From: Spongorhabdus nitratireducens
Lineage (GTDB): Bacteria > Pseudomonadota > Gammaproteobacteria > Pseudomonadales > Endozoicomonadaceae
Reading direction: 5' to 3'
Assembly (NCBI GenBank): GCA_947387575.1
Contig: CANDOC010000006.1
Location: 62,001-126,000, forward strand
DNA length: 64,000 nucleotides
A model generated the notes under the pieces. The model was not told the DNA's origin, ran no database searches, and worked only from the letters and a program-made list of their open reading frames with translations. A program made the position numbers and the translations under genes. Shown here piece after piece: positions 35,691 through 45,074 of this stretch (position 1 is its first letter; every line of letters starts with the position of its first letter).

Positions 35691-35718
35691 AAAAAAAGCA
35701 GCCTGAGCTGCTTTTTTT
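35691..35718. terminator. Bidirectional terminator between convergent genes
   Basis: Arms AAAAAAAGCAGC (35691-35702) and GCTGCTTTTTTT (35707-35718) with loop CTGA. T-runs in both directions serve the glycohydrolase-like gene and the rpsP-rplS operon. Confidence 0.9.
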
Positions 35719-35765
35719 GTGTGTCAATTGACACCATCGACTTGGCCGAAAACCGATAGTGGCAA

Positions 35766-36125
35766 TTACTTGCTGTTGAGCTTTTCCTTGATGCGAGCAG
35801 CTTTACCGCTACGCTCACGCAGGTAGTACAGCTTGGCTTTACGTACATCACCACGACGCTTAACGGTGATGGAGTCAACCACAGGGCTGTAAACCTGGAA
35901 TGCACGCTCAACGCCCATGCCGCTGGAGATCTTGCGCACGGTGAATGCAGAGTTCATGCCGCGGTTACGCTTGGCAATGACAACGCCTTCGAACGCCTGC
36001 AGACGCTCACGGGAGCCTTCCTTAACTTTAACCTGTACTACGACAGTGTCACCAGGGCCGAAAGACGGCACCTCTTTGTTCATCTGTTCAGCTTCGAGCT
36101 GCTGAATGATTTTGTTCTTGCTCAT
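35766..36125 (-). CDS. rplS: Ribosomal protein L19
   Basis: 119 residues from the ATG at 36123-36125, with GGGAG upstream. Typical L19 sequence: [31 protein letters not shown] in two overlapping parts, then [13 protein letters not shown] and [16 protein letters not shown]19 sits at the subunit interface of the 50S particle. Last gene of the operon rpsP-rimM-trmD-rplS, followed by a strong terminator. Confidence 0.97.
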   Translation of the reverse strand: MSKNKIIQQLEAEQMNKEVPSFGPGDTVVVQVKVKEGSRERLQAFEGVVIAKRNRGMNSAFTVRKISSGMGVERAFQVYSPVVDSITVKRRGDVRKAKLYYLRERSGKAARIKEKLNSK

Positions 36126-36236
36126 CGGTTTGCTCCCAAGTTGCAAAAGTTTCCGCTAAAAATGATTCACTAAGTACAAAGACTTAAAGTACAGCTGCTG
36201 TCCGGTTCACTGCTGCCTGAAACGGTTAAAGCCGCT

Positions 36237-36998
36237 TCAAACCCGCCCGTCGTTATCCGCATCATGATGATCGCGAATAAATTCGGCGAGCAGCTTTTCT
36301 TCCTCACTGCTGAGCTGGCGCTTTTCCAGAAGTTCCGGACGGCGCAGCCAGGTTCTTCCCAGTGCCTGTTTGAGACGCCAGCGGCGAATTTCACCGTGGT
36401 TGCCACTCATCAGGACATCGGGGACACGCCGGTCATCAAAGACCTCAGGGCGTGTGTAGTGAGGACAGTCAAGCAGTCCGTCAGCAAATGAATCTTCGAG
36501 GGCGGAATCCTTATGACCCAGGGTGCCCGGTACAAAGCGTGAGACAGTATCGATCAGGGTCATGGCCGGCAGTTCACCACCGCTCATGACGTAGTCACCG
36601 ATTGACCATTCTTCGTCAATCTCGGTTTCCACAATCCGTTCATCAATACCTTCATATCGCCCGGCGATCATGATGATCCGCTTGCGCGCAGCAAGCTCCT
36701 TGACACCTTCCTGGTCGAGTTTTCGACCCTGGGGTGACATGTAGATCACATGACAATCCGATCCTGCAGCTTCTTTTGCTGCATGAATTGCGTCACGCAG
36801 AGGTTGAATTTTCATCAACATGCCGGGACCACCGCCAAAAGGTCGGTCATCCACCGTTCGGTGTTTATCATGGGTGAAATCCCGGGGATTCCAGGTTTCC
36901 ACATCAATCAGCCCCTGCTTTACCGCGCGCCCGGTGACACCATGCTCGGTGACTGCCCGGAACATCTCCGGAAAGAGGGTAATAACACCAAACCACAT
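36237..36998 (-). CDS. trmD: tRNA (guanine37-N1)-methyltransferase
   Basis: 253 residues, the usual TrmD length. Diagnostic segments: [40 protein letters not shown] (trefoil-knot SAM site), [15 protein letters not shown] and [16 protein letters not shown]. It methylates G37 next to the anticodon and so prevents +1 frameshifting. It lies three bases after rimM. A SPOUT-class knot enzyme, essential in most bacteria. Confidence 0.97.
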   Translation of the reverse strand: MWFGVITLFPEMFRAVTEHGVTGRAVKQGLIDVETWNPRDFTHDKHRTVDDRPFGGGPGMLMKIQPLRDAIHAAKEAAGSDCHVIYMSPQGRKLDQEGVKELAARKRIIMIAGRYEGIDERIVETEIDEEWSIGDYVMSGGELPAMTLIDTVSRFVPGTLGHKDSALEDSFADGLLDCPHYTRPEVFDDRRVPDVLMSGNHGEIRRWRLKQALGRTWLRRPELLEKRQLSSEEEKLLAEFIRDHHDADNDGRV

Positions 36999-37001
36999 AA
37001 C

Positions 37002-37526
37002 TTAAAATTCCGGATCCCAATCGACCCGAACCTGACCTGTTTCCAGATCAGTATCTTTTACTACGTCGCCCGGTAACCAGGGAATCAGTCGTTCCTGACG
37101 GTCGAGGCTGCCCTTGCAGGCGCGTACTACCATCACGTCGTTGGCACCGGTTTCCATCATATGATGGATCTTGCCGAGCAGAACCTCGTCTTCACCCTGA
37201 AGGGTTACAACATTCAGTCCTTCCAGCTGATGCCAGTAAACTTCATCCTCTGCCGGAGCGGGCAGCAGGTCTGCCTTGACACGGATTTCAGCACCACAGT
37301 ATGTGCGGGCTTCTTCACGGTCATTGCAGCCTTCTATCTGGGCAATCAGGCCCTTTCCGTGCCTGCGTCCCTCGCTGACCTTAACCTCGCGGATCTGGCC
37401 ATCGAGCAACAGAGACCATTGCTTGTACTTGAGGATGTTTTCCATCGGGTTGGTCCAGGAGTAAATCTTGACCCAGCCTTTAATGCCGTAAACCGTGGTA
37501 ATCCGGCCCAGTACGACGTGTTCCAC
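37002..37526 (-). CDS. rimM: 16S rRNA processing protein RimM
   Basis: 174 residues. N-terminal VVLGRITTVYGIKGWVKIYSWT and C-terminal PRC-barrel-like region (YWHQLEGLNVVTLQ, LIPWLPGDVVKDTDLE) identify RimM. It helps maturation of the 30S head and binds S19. Second gene of the rpsP operon. Confidence 0.95.
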   Translation of the reverse strand: MEHVVLGRITTVYGIKGWVKIYSWTNPMENILKYKQWSLLLDGQIREVKVSEGRRHGKGLIAQIEGCNDREEARTYCGAEIRVKADLLPAPAEDEVYWHQLEGLNVVTLQGEDEVLLGKIHHMMETGANDVMVVRACKGSLDRQERLIPWLPGDVVKDTDLETGQVRVDWDPEF

Positions 37527-37586
37527 GCTACGGTAATCCTCTTTCCGGTCTCAGTGTGCGTAAGACAATTCTGCTAGTGCAGTGTC

Positions 37587-37829
37587 TTAGGCAGCAGCGG
37601 TCTTCAGCAGCTGAGCTACGCGATCGCTGACAGTTGCACCCTGGCTCTTCCAGTATGCAATGCGCTCTTCGTTCAGGCGCAGACGCTCTTCCTGGCCACG
37701 AGCGATCGGGTTGAAGAAACCAACGCGCTCGATGAAACGACCACCGCGGGCATTACGGCTGTCGGTTACGGTCAGGTGGTAGAACGGGCGCTTCTTGGAG
37801 CCGCCGCGAGCGAGACGAATCGTTACCAT
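37587..37829 (-). CDS. rpsP: Ribosomal protein S16
   Basis: 80 residues: [19 protein letters not shown], ending [21 protein letters not shown]. First gene of the operon rpsP-rimM-trmD-rplS, read on the minus strand. In E. coli ffh is directly upstream. Here an exported hydrolase gene and a deaminase-fold gene have been placed in between. Confidence 0.97.
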   Translation of the reverse strand: MVTIRLARGGSKKRPFYHLTVTDSRNARGGRFIERVGFFNPIARGQEERLRLNEERIAYWKSQGATVSDRVAQLLKTAAA

Positions 37830-38187
37830 TAACTTCGTTTCCTGTTGTTGATCCTGAAAACTGCCGTTGCATAACCCGGTACATCAGGTGAGTACACCTA
37901 ACCAGGGAGCAAAGGCAGCCTGTACCCCGAAGGGTGTGCTCAGGCTCGATTTTCGGCCAAAGTGCCGCTCATCATCCGGTATAACCCGGTGTCAGGCAAC
38001 ACAAAACGGGCACTGTGCATCCGCAAGTCCCCGTAAAGGGCGCATATTCTATTTCAATTCAAGGTTTTTGCAAACTGTTTTAATGCGAAGGTCGAGTGTG
38101 GTCTGGCGCAGACTGTGGCAGCGCAATCAGGAGTTGTGGCTATGATTGACCCGACAGCCTGATAAAAGCAGTAATAAAGGTGCGCCA
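37830..38187. other. Intergenic region between rpsP and the divergent hydrolase gene
   Basis: About 360 bases. The left 200 bases form the presumed long leader of the rpsP transcript, GC-rich with several short inverted stretches (for example around CCGGTATAACCCGG). The right part holds the proposed rpsP promoter. No reading frame or 4.5S RNA-like sequence was recognised. The leader could bind an autoregulatory ribosomal protein, but no known motif is visible. Confidence 0.45.
38046..38073 (-). promoter_or_regulatory. Candidate sigma-70 promoter of the rpsP operon
   Basis: On the minus strand TTGCAA (38068-38073) is followed after 16 bases by TAGAAT (38046-38051), then a GC-rich discriminator ATGCGCC as in growth-rate-controlled promoters. 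It would give a leader of roughly 210 bases before rpsP. Confidence 0.45.
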
Positions 38188-40290
38188 ATGAGAGTCAGAA
38201 TTGTTGTTTTGTCGCCCGGAATGGCCTGTTTTACGCTTTTGTTATCTTTCTTTAATGCGTTTTCCTGCGCGAATGCCGGCCTCTCGAACCAAATGGTTCT
38301 ACGACCACCCGGCTGGTGTTGGGACAGCCACTTTCTGGATACAGGATTTCCCTCCTGCCTGCGGGCTCCGCCTTCCGACGCTGAAGAATGTAGATTGAAT
38401 CTTTATGATATCCCTGATAACTGGTACTCATCAGAAGTAATAAAGCAAGCCTGTGAAAAAGCAGAGTTATCAGAATACTCACCGTTGCTCCCGGTCAGTA
38501 TGCGATTGGAAGACATCTCCGAACTTGGACTTGATAGCAGGCAGACTTTTGCCGCCGTAAAATTGCCGAAAGAAATAGACAGTTGGCCAGCTGTTTTCCT
38601 GATACGTGTTGATGACTCTGAAAGCTCGGAAACCTGTGCAATAACGGTCCGGCAGACTGAGATCAATGAACCTTATGACTATCGGTGCAGAGGTGTCATA
38701 TCTGCAGTGCCTGACAGTGGCTTGCTTGAGTCCGGGGCTAACTATGCATTTGTTGTAATGAAGAGGGCTACAGATAGTAAAGGAGAGGAGACTGTAGATA
38801 GATCATGGCTGCAGCAGTTGTTAGATCCGACCCAGCCAACAAAGTGGAGTTATCCAGCACATTATCGTCAGGGCTACCAATGCTTTCGATCCTGGTTGAA
38901 AGCACATGATTGCCCTCCGGAGAGAATCCTAGGCGCAGTGTGTTGGAAAACCGGCCACCCCGAGCAGTTTCTGGTGGACTTCATAAAGCATATTGATAGC
39001 AATGATGGGCTGACGGCAGAAGAACTCACTTTGGTCTACTCCGAACATGACTCGGGCAGGGATTATGATGTCTACAAGGGGGAAATGAAATGCCCTCTAT
39101 TACAAAGGTTAAGCCGCCCTGCCAGCTTTCTGCTTTCACGTTCCGGGTATGAGATTGAGAAGGAAGAAGAGGGTCAAAAGTATAAAAGTCATGGAATGAG
39201 ACGGGTTCCGGTTACTATCACTATTCCCAAGTCAAAAAGTTGTTCTGATGGACCCATTGATCTTGTGCAATTACATCATGGCACGGGAGGTGGTGCTGAT
39301 GAACCGTATATCCGTGGCCGAAAAATGCCAAACGGGAAGTCCACTCAAAACACGCTGACATCGAATCTGATCCCTGAGGGCTGGTCTGTTATCTGTGCCG
39401 GTACATTTATGGGCCGGGAGCATGAATATCAGAAAGAGGTAAGTTATACCGAGTCATGGATGATGGCCGGTTTAACCTGGTCGATGCAGCACTGCACAGA
39501 CTTTAGCCTGGAGTTGAATCATACCTTTTATCGCTATGCTCACCTGCCATCGATGGTTTCAAATCTGTTGCAATCCCTGCTTGAACGCCGTGTGCTGGAT
39601 AATCTGATTATCAATCAAAAAGTGAGGATCTCAGGTGGAGGAAGGGATGACATACTCCAGGTCGGGCAGCATGTTCTGGCAGGCCATTCTTTCGGTGCGA
39701 TGACGGTAGCCAGCTTTATAGGGCAAGATGCCAGCCGTTATCAGGGTGCTATTTACTCCGGGGCGGGAAATTTTGGGATTGGTCTTCCGGTTAATTTTTT
39801 GGCTCCCATTTATGGCTTGAATGAGTGGGCGGGTACCTGGAACTTTGGAATAAAACCCTCTGAACTCTTGCAGGATTTAACCCATCCGGTCTGGATGCTG
39901 GCGGAGCTGTTTCTTTCCAGGGTCAGTCCGGTACTGATGCTGACGCGTACCAGACTGGATATGCCGATGCTCTTTATTTCCGGTATTGATGATAATCAGG
40001 TGCCTGACTTTATGCAGCGCCCATTCCTGCAAGCCTGTGGGATGGATATCGATAATCCTGATGAGACTGCAGGTGAATGGAAGGATGAATTATCGTCAGG
40101 GCGAAATCCTGCGGTCTGGGTGGGACAAGAACTGGCGAGAAAGAATAAAGTCCTGGTGAGATTCAAACAGGACCGTTTTTCAAGAGGCCGGCCCGTCAAC
40201 AGTCATAATGCTCTGTTTCAGTATGATGTTGCCGGGCAGCTCTGTGCAGGATTCGTGCGGCATGTATCCGGACTAAGTGCAGGCAGCTAA
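38188..40290 (+). CDS. Exported serine alpha/beta-hydrolase-like protein
   Basis: About 700 residues from the ATG at 38188, with AAAGG upstream. Signal peptide ending CANAG. Residues 30-330 are a Cys-containing region I do not recognise. The hydrolase-like half has an oxyanion-type segment LVQLHHGTGGGADEPY, the nucleophile elbow LAGHSFGAMTVASF, the acid loop LFISGIDDNQVPD and a late His (RPVNSHNALFQYD). This gives a plausible Ser-Asp-His triad for an esterase, lipase or peptidase. It interrupts the usual ffh-rpsP neighbourhood. Its end is six bases from the convergent deaminase-fold gene. The substrate is unknown. Confidence 0.72.
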   Translation: MRVRIVVLSPGMACFTLLLSFFNAFSCANAGLSNQMVLRPPGWCWDSHFLDTGFPSCLRAPPSDAEECRLNLYDIPDNWYSSEVIKQACEKAELSEYSPLLPVSMRLEDISELGLDSRQTFAAVKLPKEIDSWPAVFLIRVDDSESSETCAITVRQTEINEPYDYRCRGVISAVPDSGLLESGANYAFVVMKRATDSKGEETVDRSWLQQLLDPTQPTKWSYPAHYRQGYQCFRSWLKAHDCPPERILGAVCWKTGHPEQFLVDFIKHIDSNDGLTAEELTLVYSEHDSGRDYDVYKGEMKCPLLQRLSRPASFLLSRSGYEIEKEEEGQKYKSHGMRRVPVTITIPKSKSCSDGPIDLVQLHHGTGGGADEPYIRGRKMPNGKSTQNTLTSNLIPEGWSVICAGTFMGREHEYQKEVSYTESWMMAGLTWSMQHCTDFSLELNHTFYRYAHLPSMVSNLLQSLLERRVLDNLIINQKVRISGGGRDDILQVGQHVLAGHSFGAMTVASFIGQDASRYQGAIYSGAGNFGIGLPVNFLAPIYGLNEWAGTWNFGIKPSELLQDLTHPVWMLAELFLSRVSPVLMLTRTRLDMPMLFISGIDDNQVPDFMQRPFLQACGMDIDNPDETAGEWKDELSSGRNPAVWVGQELARKNKVLVRFKQDRFSRGRPVNSHNALFQYDVAGQLCAGFVRHVSGLSAGS

Positions 40291-40296
40291 AGCTGC

Positions 40297-40869
40297 TCAG
40301 TCTTCAGACAGTTCATTGTCATCTTCGTCCGGCATCCAGTCACCAATGATATAAAAGTCTTCCATATCCAGTGAGAGCGGCGGTTCACCGGTTTCTGCCG
40401 CTTCCTGACGAGCGGTAGTGAAGACTTTTTTGCAGCGCTCCCTCAGCATGGGGCCGGTAACATCAATTTCCGGAATATTGTGGAAGCGTTCAAGCATATC
40501 CGTACAGCCCAGGGCGATATCCTTCTGGCCGCAGAAACCCCAGCAGTCTTCCCGGGTTGCACCATAAACAATACCGTTGAGCGGAATATTGTTGCAGACA
40601 ATGCTCCAGTAAAGCGCCGCCATACCCAAGGCTTCCGGCTCTGCCGTGGTGTAGAGGGTCAGATCAGCGCCAGGCTTGATACTGTATTCCGAGGCCAGCA
40701 TATGAATGGCCAGCCCTTCGGCGGTAAACAGCGGGCTGATATGGGTAGCATTGGCCGCTGTGACTAACGGGGTTCCATCGGCACTGACAATACAGGCCGC
40801 AAAGGGCCAGGCCGGGTTCAGTTCCTTGCCGACATTTAACAGCTGGCCGATCAGGAATTCATCCGTCAT
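40297..40869 (-). CDS. Cytidine/guanine-deaminase-fold protein lacking zinc ligands
   Basis: 190 residues; ATG at 40867-40869 with GGAG eight bases upstream. The deaminase fold is visible: PAWPFAACIVSADGTPLV, then TAEGLAIHML, then LTLYTTAEPEALGMAALYW, then GIVYGATREDCWGF. In active nucleoside deaminases the second segment reads HAE and the third PCxxC. Here they are TAE and PEALGM, so the zinc His and both zinc Cys are missing while the fold-forming residues stay. The proton-shuttle Glu is kept. It is probably not a zinc deaminase. It may bind a nucleotide or regulate something. Acidic C-terminal tail (DEDDNELSED). Confidence 0.72.
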   Translation of the reverse strand: MTDEFLIGQLLNVGKELNPAWPFAACIVSADGTPLVTAANATHISPLFTAEGLAIHMLASEYSIKPGADLTLYTTAEPEALGMAALYWSIVCNNIPLNGIVYGATREDCWGFCGQKDIALGCTDMLERFHNIPEIDVTGPMLRERCKKVFTTARQEAAETGEPPLSLDMEDFYIIGDWMPDEDDNELSED

Positions 40870-41092
40870 GTGTGATACTCCGATGAAAAAGATGAGAACA
40901 GGTTGTGCAAACCATAGACCGGTTACGGGGTTTCCGACAGATTAAATCGGGTTCAGGTTCCCTGATCTGGCGACAGATATTTATGACTTTTTGGAGTATC
41001 AGTGAAAAGCTTTGGCAACAGTCAGGCTTCAGGGAAGGGAGCGTTTGAAAGGGGCTAGTTAAATCAAGAGGTTACAGGGGGTTGTTAAAGCA

Positions 41093-41119
41093 GAAAGGAG
41101 TGCCAGGGGCACTCCTTTC
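41093..41119 (-). terminator. Terminator downstream of ffh
   Basis: Twelve-base perfect stem (41093-41104 and 41108-41119, GAAAGGAGTGCC) with a three-base loop, 13 bases past the ffh stop. Short T stretches follow on the minus strand. Confidence 0.7.
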
Positions 41120-41131
41120 AAAACGGCAAAA

Positions 41132-42559
41132 TTACATTCCCGGGAATTTCTTGCCACCGCCAGGAGGCAGCATTCCGCCACCCGGCATGCCACCACCGGG
41201 CATCTGACCTTTCAGTGCACCCAAGCCACGCATCATCTTGGCCATGCCACCCTTGCGGGTCATCTTGCGCATCATCTTGCTCATTTGCTTGTGCTGCTTG
41301 ATCAGGCGGTTCAGATCCTGGATCTGGGTGCCGGAACCCGCTGCAATCCGCTTTTTGCGGGAGCCGTTGATGATATCCGGGTTACGACGCTCTTTCGGGG
41401 TCATGGAGTTGATGATGGCTTCCATCTGGACGAACATCTTGTCATCCACCTTGCCCTGGGCCATCTGGGCCATATTACCCATGGCACCCATACCCGGCAG
41501 CTTGTCGAGCATGGCGCCCATGCCGCCCATGTTCTTCATTTGCTGCAGCTGGTCGCGGAAGTCTTCCAGATCGAAGCCTTTACCTTTCTTCAGCTTGGTC
41601 GCCAGCTTGTCCGCTTTCTTGCGGTCAATCTTGCGCTCGGCTTCCTCGATCAGGGACAGTACGTCACCCATGCCGAGAATACGGGAAGCAACACGATCCG
41701 GATGGAATGGCTCCAGCGCATCGGTCTTCTCACCCACACCGAGGAACTTGATCGGCTTGCCGGTGATATGACGCACAGACAGCGCCGCACCACCACGGGC
41801 ATCACCATCGGCCTTGGTCAGAACCACACCGGTCAATGGCAGGGCTTCATTAAAGGCGCGGGCAGTATTGGCTGCATCCTGACCGGTCATGGCATCGACC
41901 ACGAACAGGGTTTCGATCGGGTTGATCGCTGCGTGCAGCTTCTTGATTTCGTCCATCATGCTGTCGTCGATATGGAGACGACCGGCAGTATCGACAATCA
42001 CCACATCGTGATGCTTGATTTTGCCTTCATGAATTGCTGCATTGGCAATATCGACCGGCTTCTGGTCGGTAGAAGACGGGAAGAAATTGGCGCCGACTTC
42101 ACTGGCCAGGGTTTCCAGCTGCTTGATCGCCGCCGGACGGTAAACGTCGGCACTGGCAACCAGCACAGATTTTTTCTGGCTCTCTTTCAGCCATTTTGCC
42201 AGCTTGGCGACAGAGGTGGTTTTACCCGCACCCTGCAGACCAGCCATCAAAATAACCGCGGGTGGCTGCTGGGCCAGGTTCAGGCCGTCATTGGCGGCAC
42301 CCATAACCTCGACCAGTTCGGCCTGAACGATTTTAACAAAGGCCTGACCCGGGCTGAGGCTCTGCTGAACTTCCTGGCCGATGGCACGTTCCCGTACCCG
42401 GGAAACGAAATCCTTGACCACGGGCAGGGCAACATCTGCCTCGAGCAAAGCCATGCGGACTTCGCGCAGGGTTTCCTTGATATTGTCTTCGGTCAGCTTG
42501 GCCTTGCCGGTGACCGTTTTAAGAGTACGTGAGAGGCGTTCGGTTAGATTTTCAAACAT
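41132..42559 (-). CDS. ffh: Signal recognition particle protein Ffh
   Basis: 475 residues. N domain (MFENLTERLSRTLKTVTG), G domain with the P-loop AGLQGAGKTTSVAKLA, DTAGRL, TKADGDARGGAAL and FLGVGEKTDALEPF, and a Met-rich M domain ending in a Gly/Met/Pro-rich tail. It binds 4.5S RNA and targets nascent inner-membrane proteins to FtsY. Divergent from ypjD, as in E. coli. It is separated from rpsP by two unrelated genes. Confidence 0.97.
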   Translation of the reverse strand: MFENLTERLSRTLKTVTGKAKLTEDNIKETLREVRMALLEADVALPVVKDFVSRVRERAIGQEVQQSLSPGQAFVKIVQAELVEVMGAANDGLNLAQQPPAVILMAGLQGAGKTTSVAKLAKWLKESQKKSVLVASADVYRPAAIKQLETLASEVGANFFPSSTDQKPVDIANAAIHEGKIKHHDVVIVDTAGRLHIDDSMMDEIKKLHAAINPIETLFVVDAMTGQDAANTARAFNEALPLTGVVLTKADGDARGGAALSVRHITGKPIKFLGVGEKTDALEPFHPDRVASRILGMGDVLSLIEEAERKIDRKKADKLATKLKKGKGFDLEDFRDQLQQMKNMGGMGAMLDKLPGMGAMGNMAQMAQGKVDDKMFVQMEAIINSMTPKERRNPDIINGSRKKRIAAGSGTQIQDLNRLIKQHKQMSKMMRKMTRKGGMAKMMRGLGALKGQMPGGGMPGGGMLPPGGGKKFPGM

Positions 42560-42903
42560 CCGCGTTACGAATCCTGCCGCTGGGCTTGCGTGGGCCGGTT
42601 TTGTATAAGATCGCGGTTAACATGGAACATATGTCCATTACGCGCTGCGTTATCAAAACAGGTCCTGAGTATAAAAAGCCAATCCTATAACGAATAGCTA
42701 CCGGATTTCACCGTTTTTGGCTTCTCTATTATAGGTTTTCTTTTAAAGGCAGGCACGTTATGCCAAGATGCAGCAGGGAGTGATCATAATTAGAGATGTG
42801 ACCAGCCACTCCTGGTTAATCATGAACACTTCCCGAGATTAAATGGTCAAAATGCCGGCTGCATTTTGTTGTAACCCTTCGTGGTATCTGCATTGGGACT
42901 TGT
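42560..42903. other. Divergent intergenic region between ffh and ypjD
   Basis: About 340 bases with no convincing gene. It must contain the promoters of ffh and of the ypjD-corB pair. A short in-frame stretch reading rightwards before ypjD has no ribosome-binding site and was not called. No riboswitch-like structure was recognised. Confidence 0.4.
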
Positions 42904-43704
42904 ATGAGCGCCATTACCTCCAGCGTTTTCGCAACTTTATTCTATTTACTTGGCACGATTACCCAGGGGCGGTCGCTTCAGGGGCATGCGGTCAAGCGCT
43001 CGCAGGTGCAGCTGTTGGTGCTGGCCGGCGCTTGCTTACAGGCGTTAAGTATTTATCTTGTCATTCACAAGCCCAGTGGAATCAACCTGAATTTCTTTAC
43101 CGTCGGATCATTGAGCTCCTGGATGGTAATTCTGGTGGTGTTGCTGAGCAGTCTGCGCAAACCGGTTTCCAACCTGTTTATTGGTTTGTTGCCGCTGGCA
43201 ATGATGGCGGTGATTTCGTCGGTTCTGTTTACCGGACCGGAAGATTTATTGAAGATCAAATCACTGGGCATGATCTTTCATATTGTGATTTCAGTACTGG
43301 CCTATAGCGTATTAACGGTCGCTGCATTCCAGTCGGCACTGATGTCCTATCAGGAGCACCAGCTTCACCGTCGCCAGTTTGGTGGCATTATCAAGGCTTT
43401 TCCTCCATTGCAGACAATGGAACTGTTGCTGTTTGAATTCCTCTGGGTAGGCGTAATTCTGCTGACAATTGCTTTGGGCACCGGCTTCTACTTTGTTCAG
43501 GATATGTTTGCTGCGGGCGTTATTCACAAAACCGTATTGGCAGTATTGGCCTGGATTATGTTCTCGATATTACTGGCTGGCAGACACTGGCTTGGCTGGA
43601 GAGGACAGACTGCAATGAAACTTACACTGAGCGGTTTTGTACTACTGATGCTGGCCTATTTCGGTAGCAAATTTGTAGTAGATTTGGTGCTGACTCGCGG
43701 ATAG
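42904..43704 (+). CDS. ypjD: Inner-membrane protein YpjD (CcsA/HemX-like cytochrome c assembly family)
   Basis: 266 residues with eight or so membrane helices. The central MIFHIVISVLAYSVLTVAAF and the later WIMFSILLAGRHWLGWRGQTA match the cytochrome c assembly (CcmC/CcsA) family signature, including His residues that could ligate heme. E. coli YpjD is encoded at the same place, divergent from ffh and upstream of corB (yfjD). Its exact role is not established. A heme-related function is likely only by family. Confidence 0.88.
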   Translation: MSAITSSVFATLFYLLGTITQGRSLQGHAVKRSQVQLLVLAGACLQALSIYLVIHKPSGINLNFFTVGSLSSWMVILVVLLSSLRKPVSNLFIGLLPLAMMAVISSVLFTGPEDLLKIKSLGMIFHIVISVLAYSVLTVAAFQSALMSYQEHQLHRRQFGGIIKAFPPLQTMELLLFEFLWVGVILLTIALGTGFYFVQDMFAAGVIHKTVLAVLAWIMFSILLAGRHWLGWRGQTAMKLTLSGFVLLMLAYFGSKFVVDLVLTRG

Positions 43705-43741
43705 AATCGAAGAACATAATAGACTTGAGGCTGTAAACTCC

Positions 43742-45031
43742 TTGGACACGGTACCCCTGAGCCTGCTTTTTGCCGCTCTGGCCATTCTTCTTGTTCTTTC
43801 TGCGTTTTTCTCCAGCTCTGAAACCGGCATGATGGCGCTGAACCGTTACCGGTTGCGTCATATGGCTCGTAAGGGCCATCGTGCAGCGATGCGGACATCA
43901 GAGTTGATTGAGCGCCCCGAACGACTGATCGGGGTGATCCTGATCGGTAATAACTTCGTTAATATTCTGGCCTCTGCGATTGCTACCGTTATTTCGGTGC
44001 GTTTGTGGGGTGACGCCGGTATTGCGATTGCTACCTTTGGTCTGACCCTGATCGTACTGATCTTTGGTGAGGTTACACCGAAGACTTTGGCGGCCCTGCA
44101 TCCGGAAAAGGTTGCGTTCCCGGCTTCTCTGGTTTTGAAACCGCTGCTGTTCCTGCTTTATCCGGCGGTTATTGCGGTGAACTGGATTTCCGGCCACATG
44201 TTACGCCCGTTTGGAGTCAAGCCGGGAGATACTACTCAGGACCAGCTTAATGCCGATGAGTTGAGAACACTGGTACATGGCACCGGTGTCCGTATGTCCA
44301 GTTCCCGCAAGAATATGCTGCTGGGTATTCTGGACCTGGAAAAAGTATCCGTTGACCAGATTCTGATTCCCCGCAACGAAGTGCAGGGTATCGACCTGAA
44401 TGACGATATTGACGATATCCTGAATCAACTGCGTACCAGTCAGCATACCCGCCTGCCGGTGTACAAGGATGACCTGAACAATATCTGCGGTATGCTGCAT
44501 ATGCGCAAGGTAGCGCGGATGCTCAGTATGGGTGATGTGAATAAGGCCATGCTGATGAAGGAAACCGAAGAACCTTACTTCGTTCCCGAAGCGACACCAC
44601 TGCATACCCAGCTGTTTAATTTCCAGAAAGAACGACAGCGTATTGGTGTTGTAGTCGATGAATACGGCGATGTTCAGGGACTGGTAACGCTGGAAGATAT
44701 TCTGGAAGAGATTGTCGGTGAGTTTACGACAGATGTTGCGGATAGCAGCGATGATATTACGCCACAGGATGATGGTACCTATATTATTGACGGTACCGCC
44801 AGTATTCGTGAAATCAACAAAATGCTGGAGTGGGAGCTGCCGCAAGATGGTCCCAGAACACTCAATGGTCTGATTACTGAAGAGCTGGAAGCCATTCCCC
44901 AGCTGAGCGTCTGCCTGAGTGTCAAAAAGTACCGGATTGAGGTGCTGCAGACCAAGGATAATATTATTCGCTCGGCCCGGGTCTGGGTTCGAAATGACCA
45001 GCTGCCTGCGGTTCAGGAAGAGTTGGAATAA
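43742..45031 (+). CDS. corB: CNNM/CorB-type transporter-associated membrane protein
   Basis: 429 residues, apparently starting at TTG 43742. A DUF21/CNNM membrane domain (residues about 5-185: FFSSSETGMMALNRYRLRHM, then GVILIGNNFVNILASA and FGEVTPKTLAALHPEKVA) is followed by a CBS pair (IDDILNQLRTSQHTRLPVY, then RIGVVVDEYGDVQGLVTLED) and a CorC_HlyC domain. These proteins are linked to magnesium and cobalt export. Downstream of ypjD, as in E. coli (yfjD). Followed by a strong terminator. Confidence 0.92.
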   Translation: MDTVPLSLLFAALAILLVLSAFFSSSETGMMALNRYRLRHMARKGHRAAMRTSELIERPERLIGVILIGNNFVNILASAIATVISVRLWGDAGIAIATFGLTLIVLIFGEVTPKTLAALHPEKVAFPASLVLKPLLFLLYPAVIAVNWISGHMLRPFGVKPGDTTQDQLNADELRTLVHGTGVRMSSSRKNMLLGILDLEKVSVDQILIPRNEVQGIDLNDDIDDILNQLRTSQHTRLPVYKDDLNNICGMLHMRKVARMLSMGDVNKAMLMKETEEPYFVPEATPLHTQLFNFQKERQRIGVVVDEYGDVQGLVTLEDILEEIVGEFTTDVADSSDDITPQDDGTYIIDGTASIREINKMLEWELPQDGPRTLNGLITEELEAIPQLSVCLSVKKYRIEVLQTKDNIIRSARVWVRNDQLPAVQEELE

Positions 45032-45044
45032 AAGCTGATATGAC

Positions 45045-45074
45045 AAAAAAGCCCTCTTAAAAGAGGGCTTTTTT
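45045..45074 (+). terminator. Rho-independent terminator after corB
   Basis: Arms AAAAAAGCCCTCTT (45045-45058) and AAGAGGGCTTTTTT (45061-45074) with a two-base spacer, 13 bases past the corB stop. Confidence 0.92.

Noticed and set aside
37830-38187. 4.5S RNA gene near ffh/rpsP
   Set aside because: The conserved GGTCAGG-type loop and GGAAGCAGCC motif are absent.
41285-42532. Long open frame antisense to ffh (about 415 codons)
   Set aside because: The minus-strand ffh is certain; the antisense frame is a by-product of its codon usage and has no domain pattern or ribosome-binding site.
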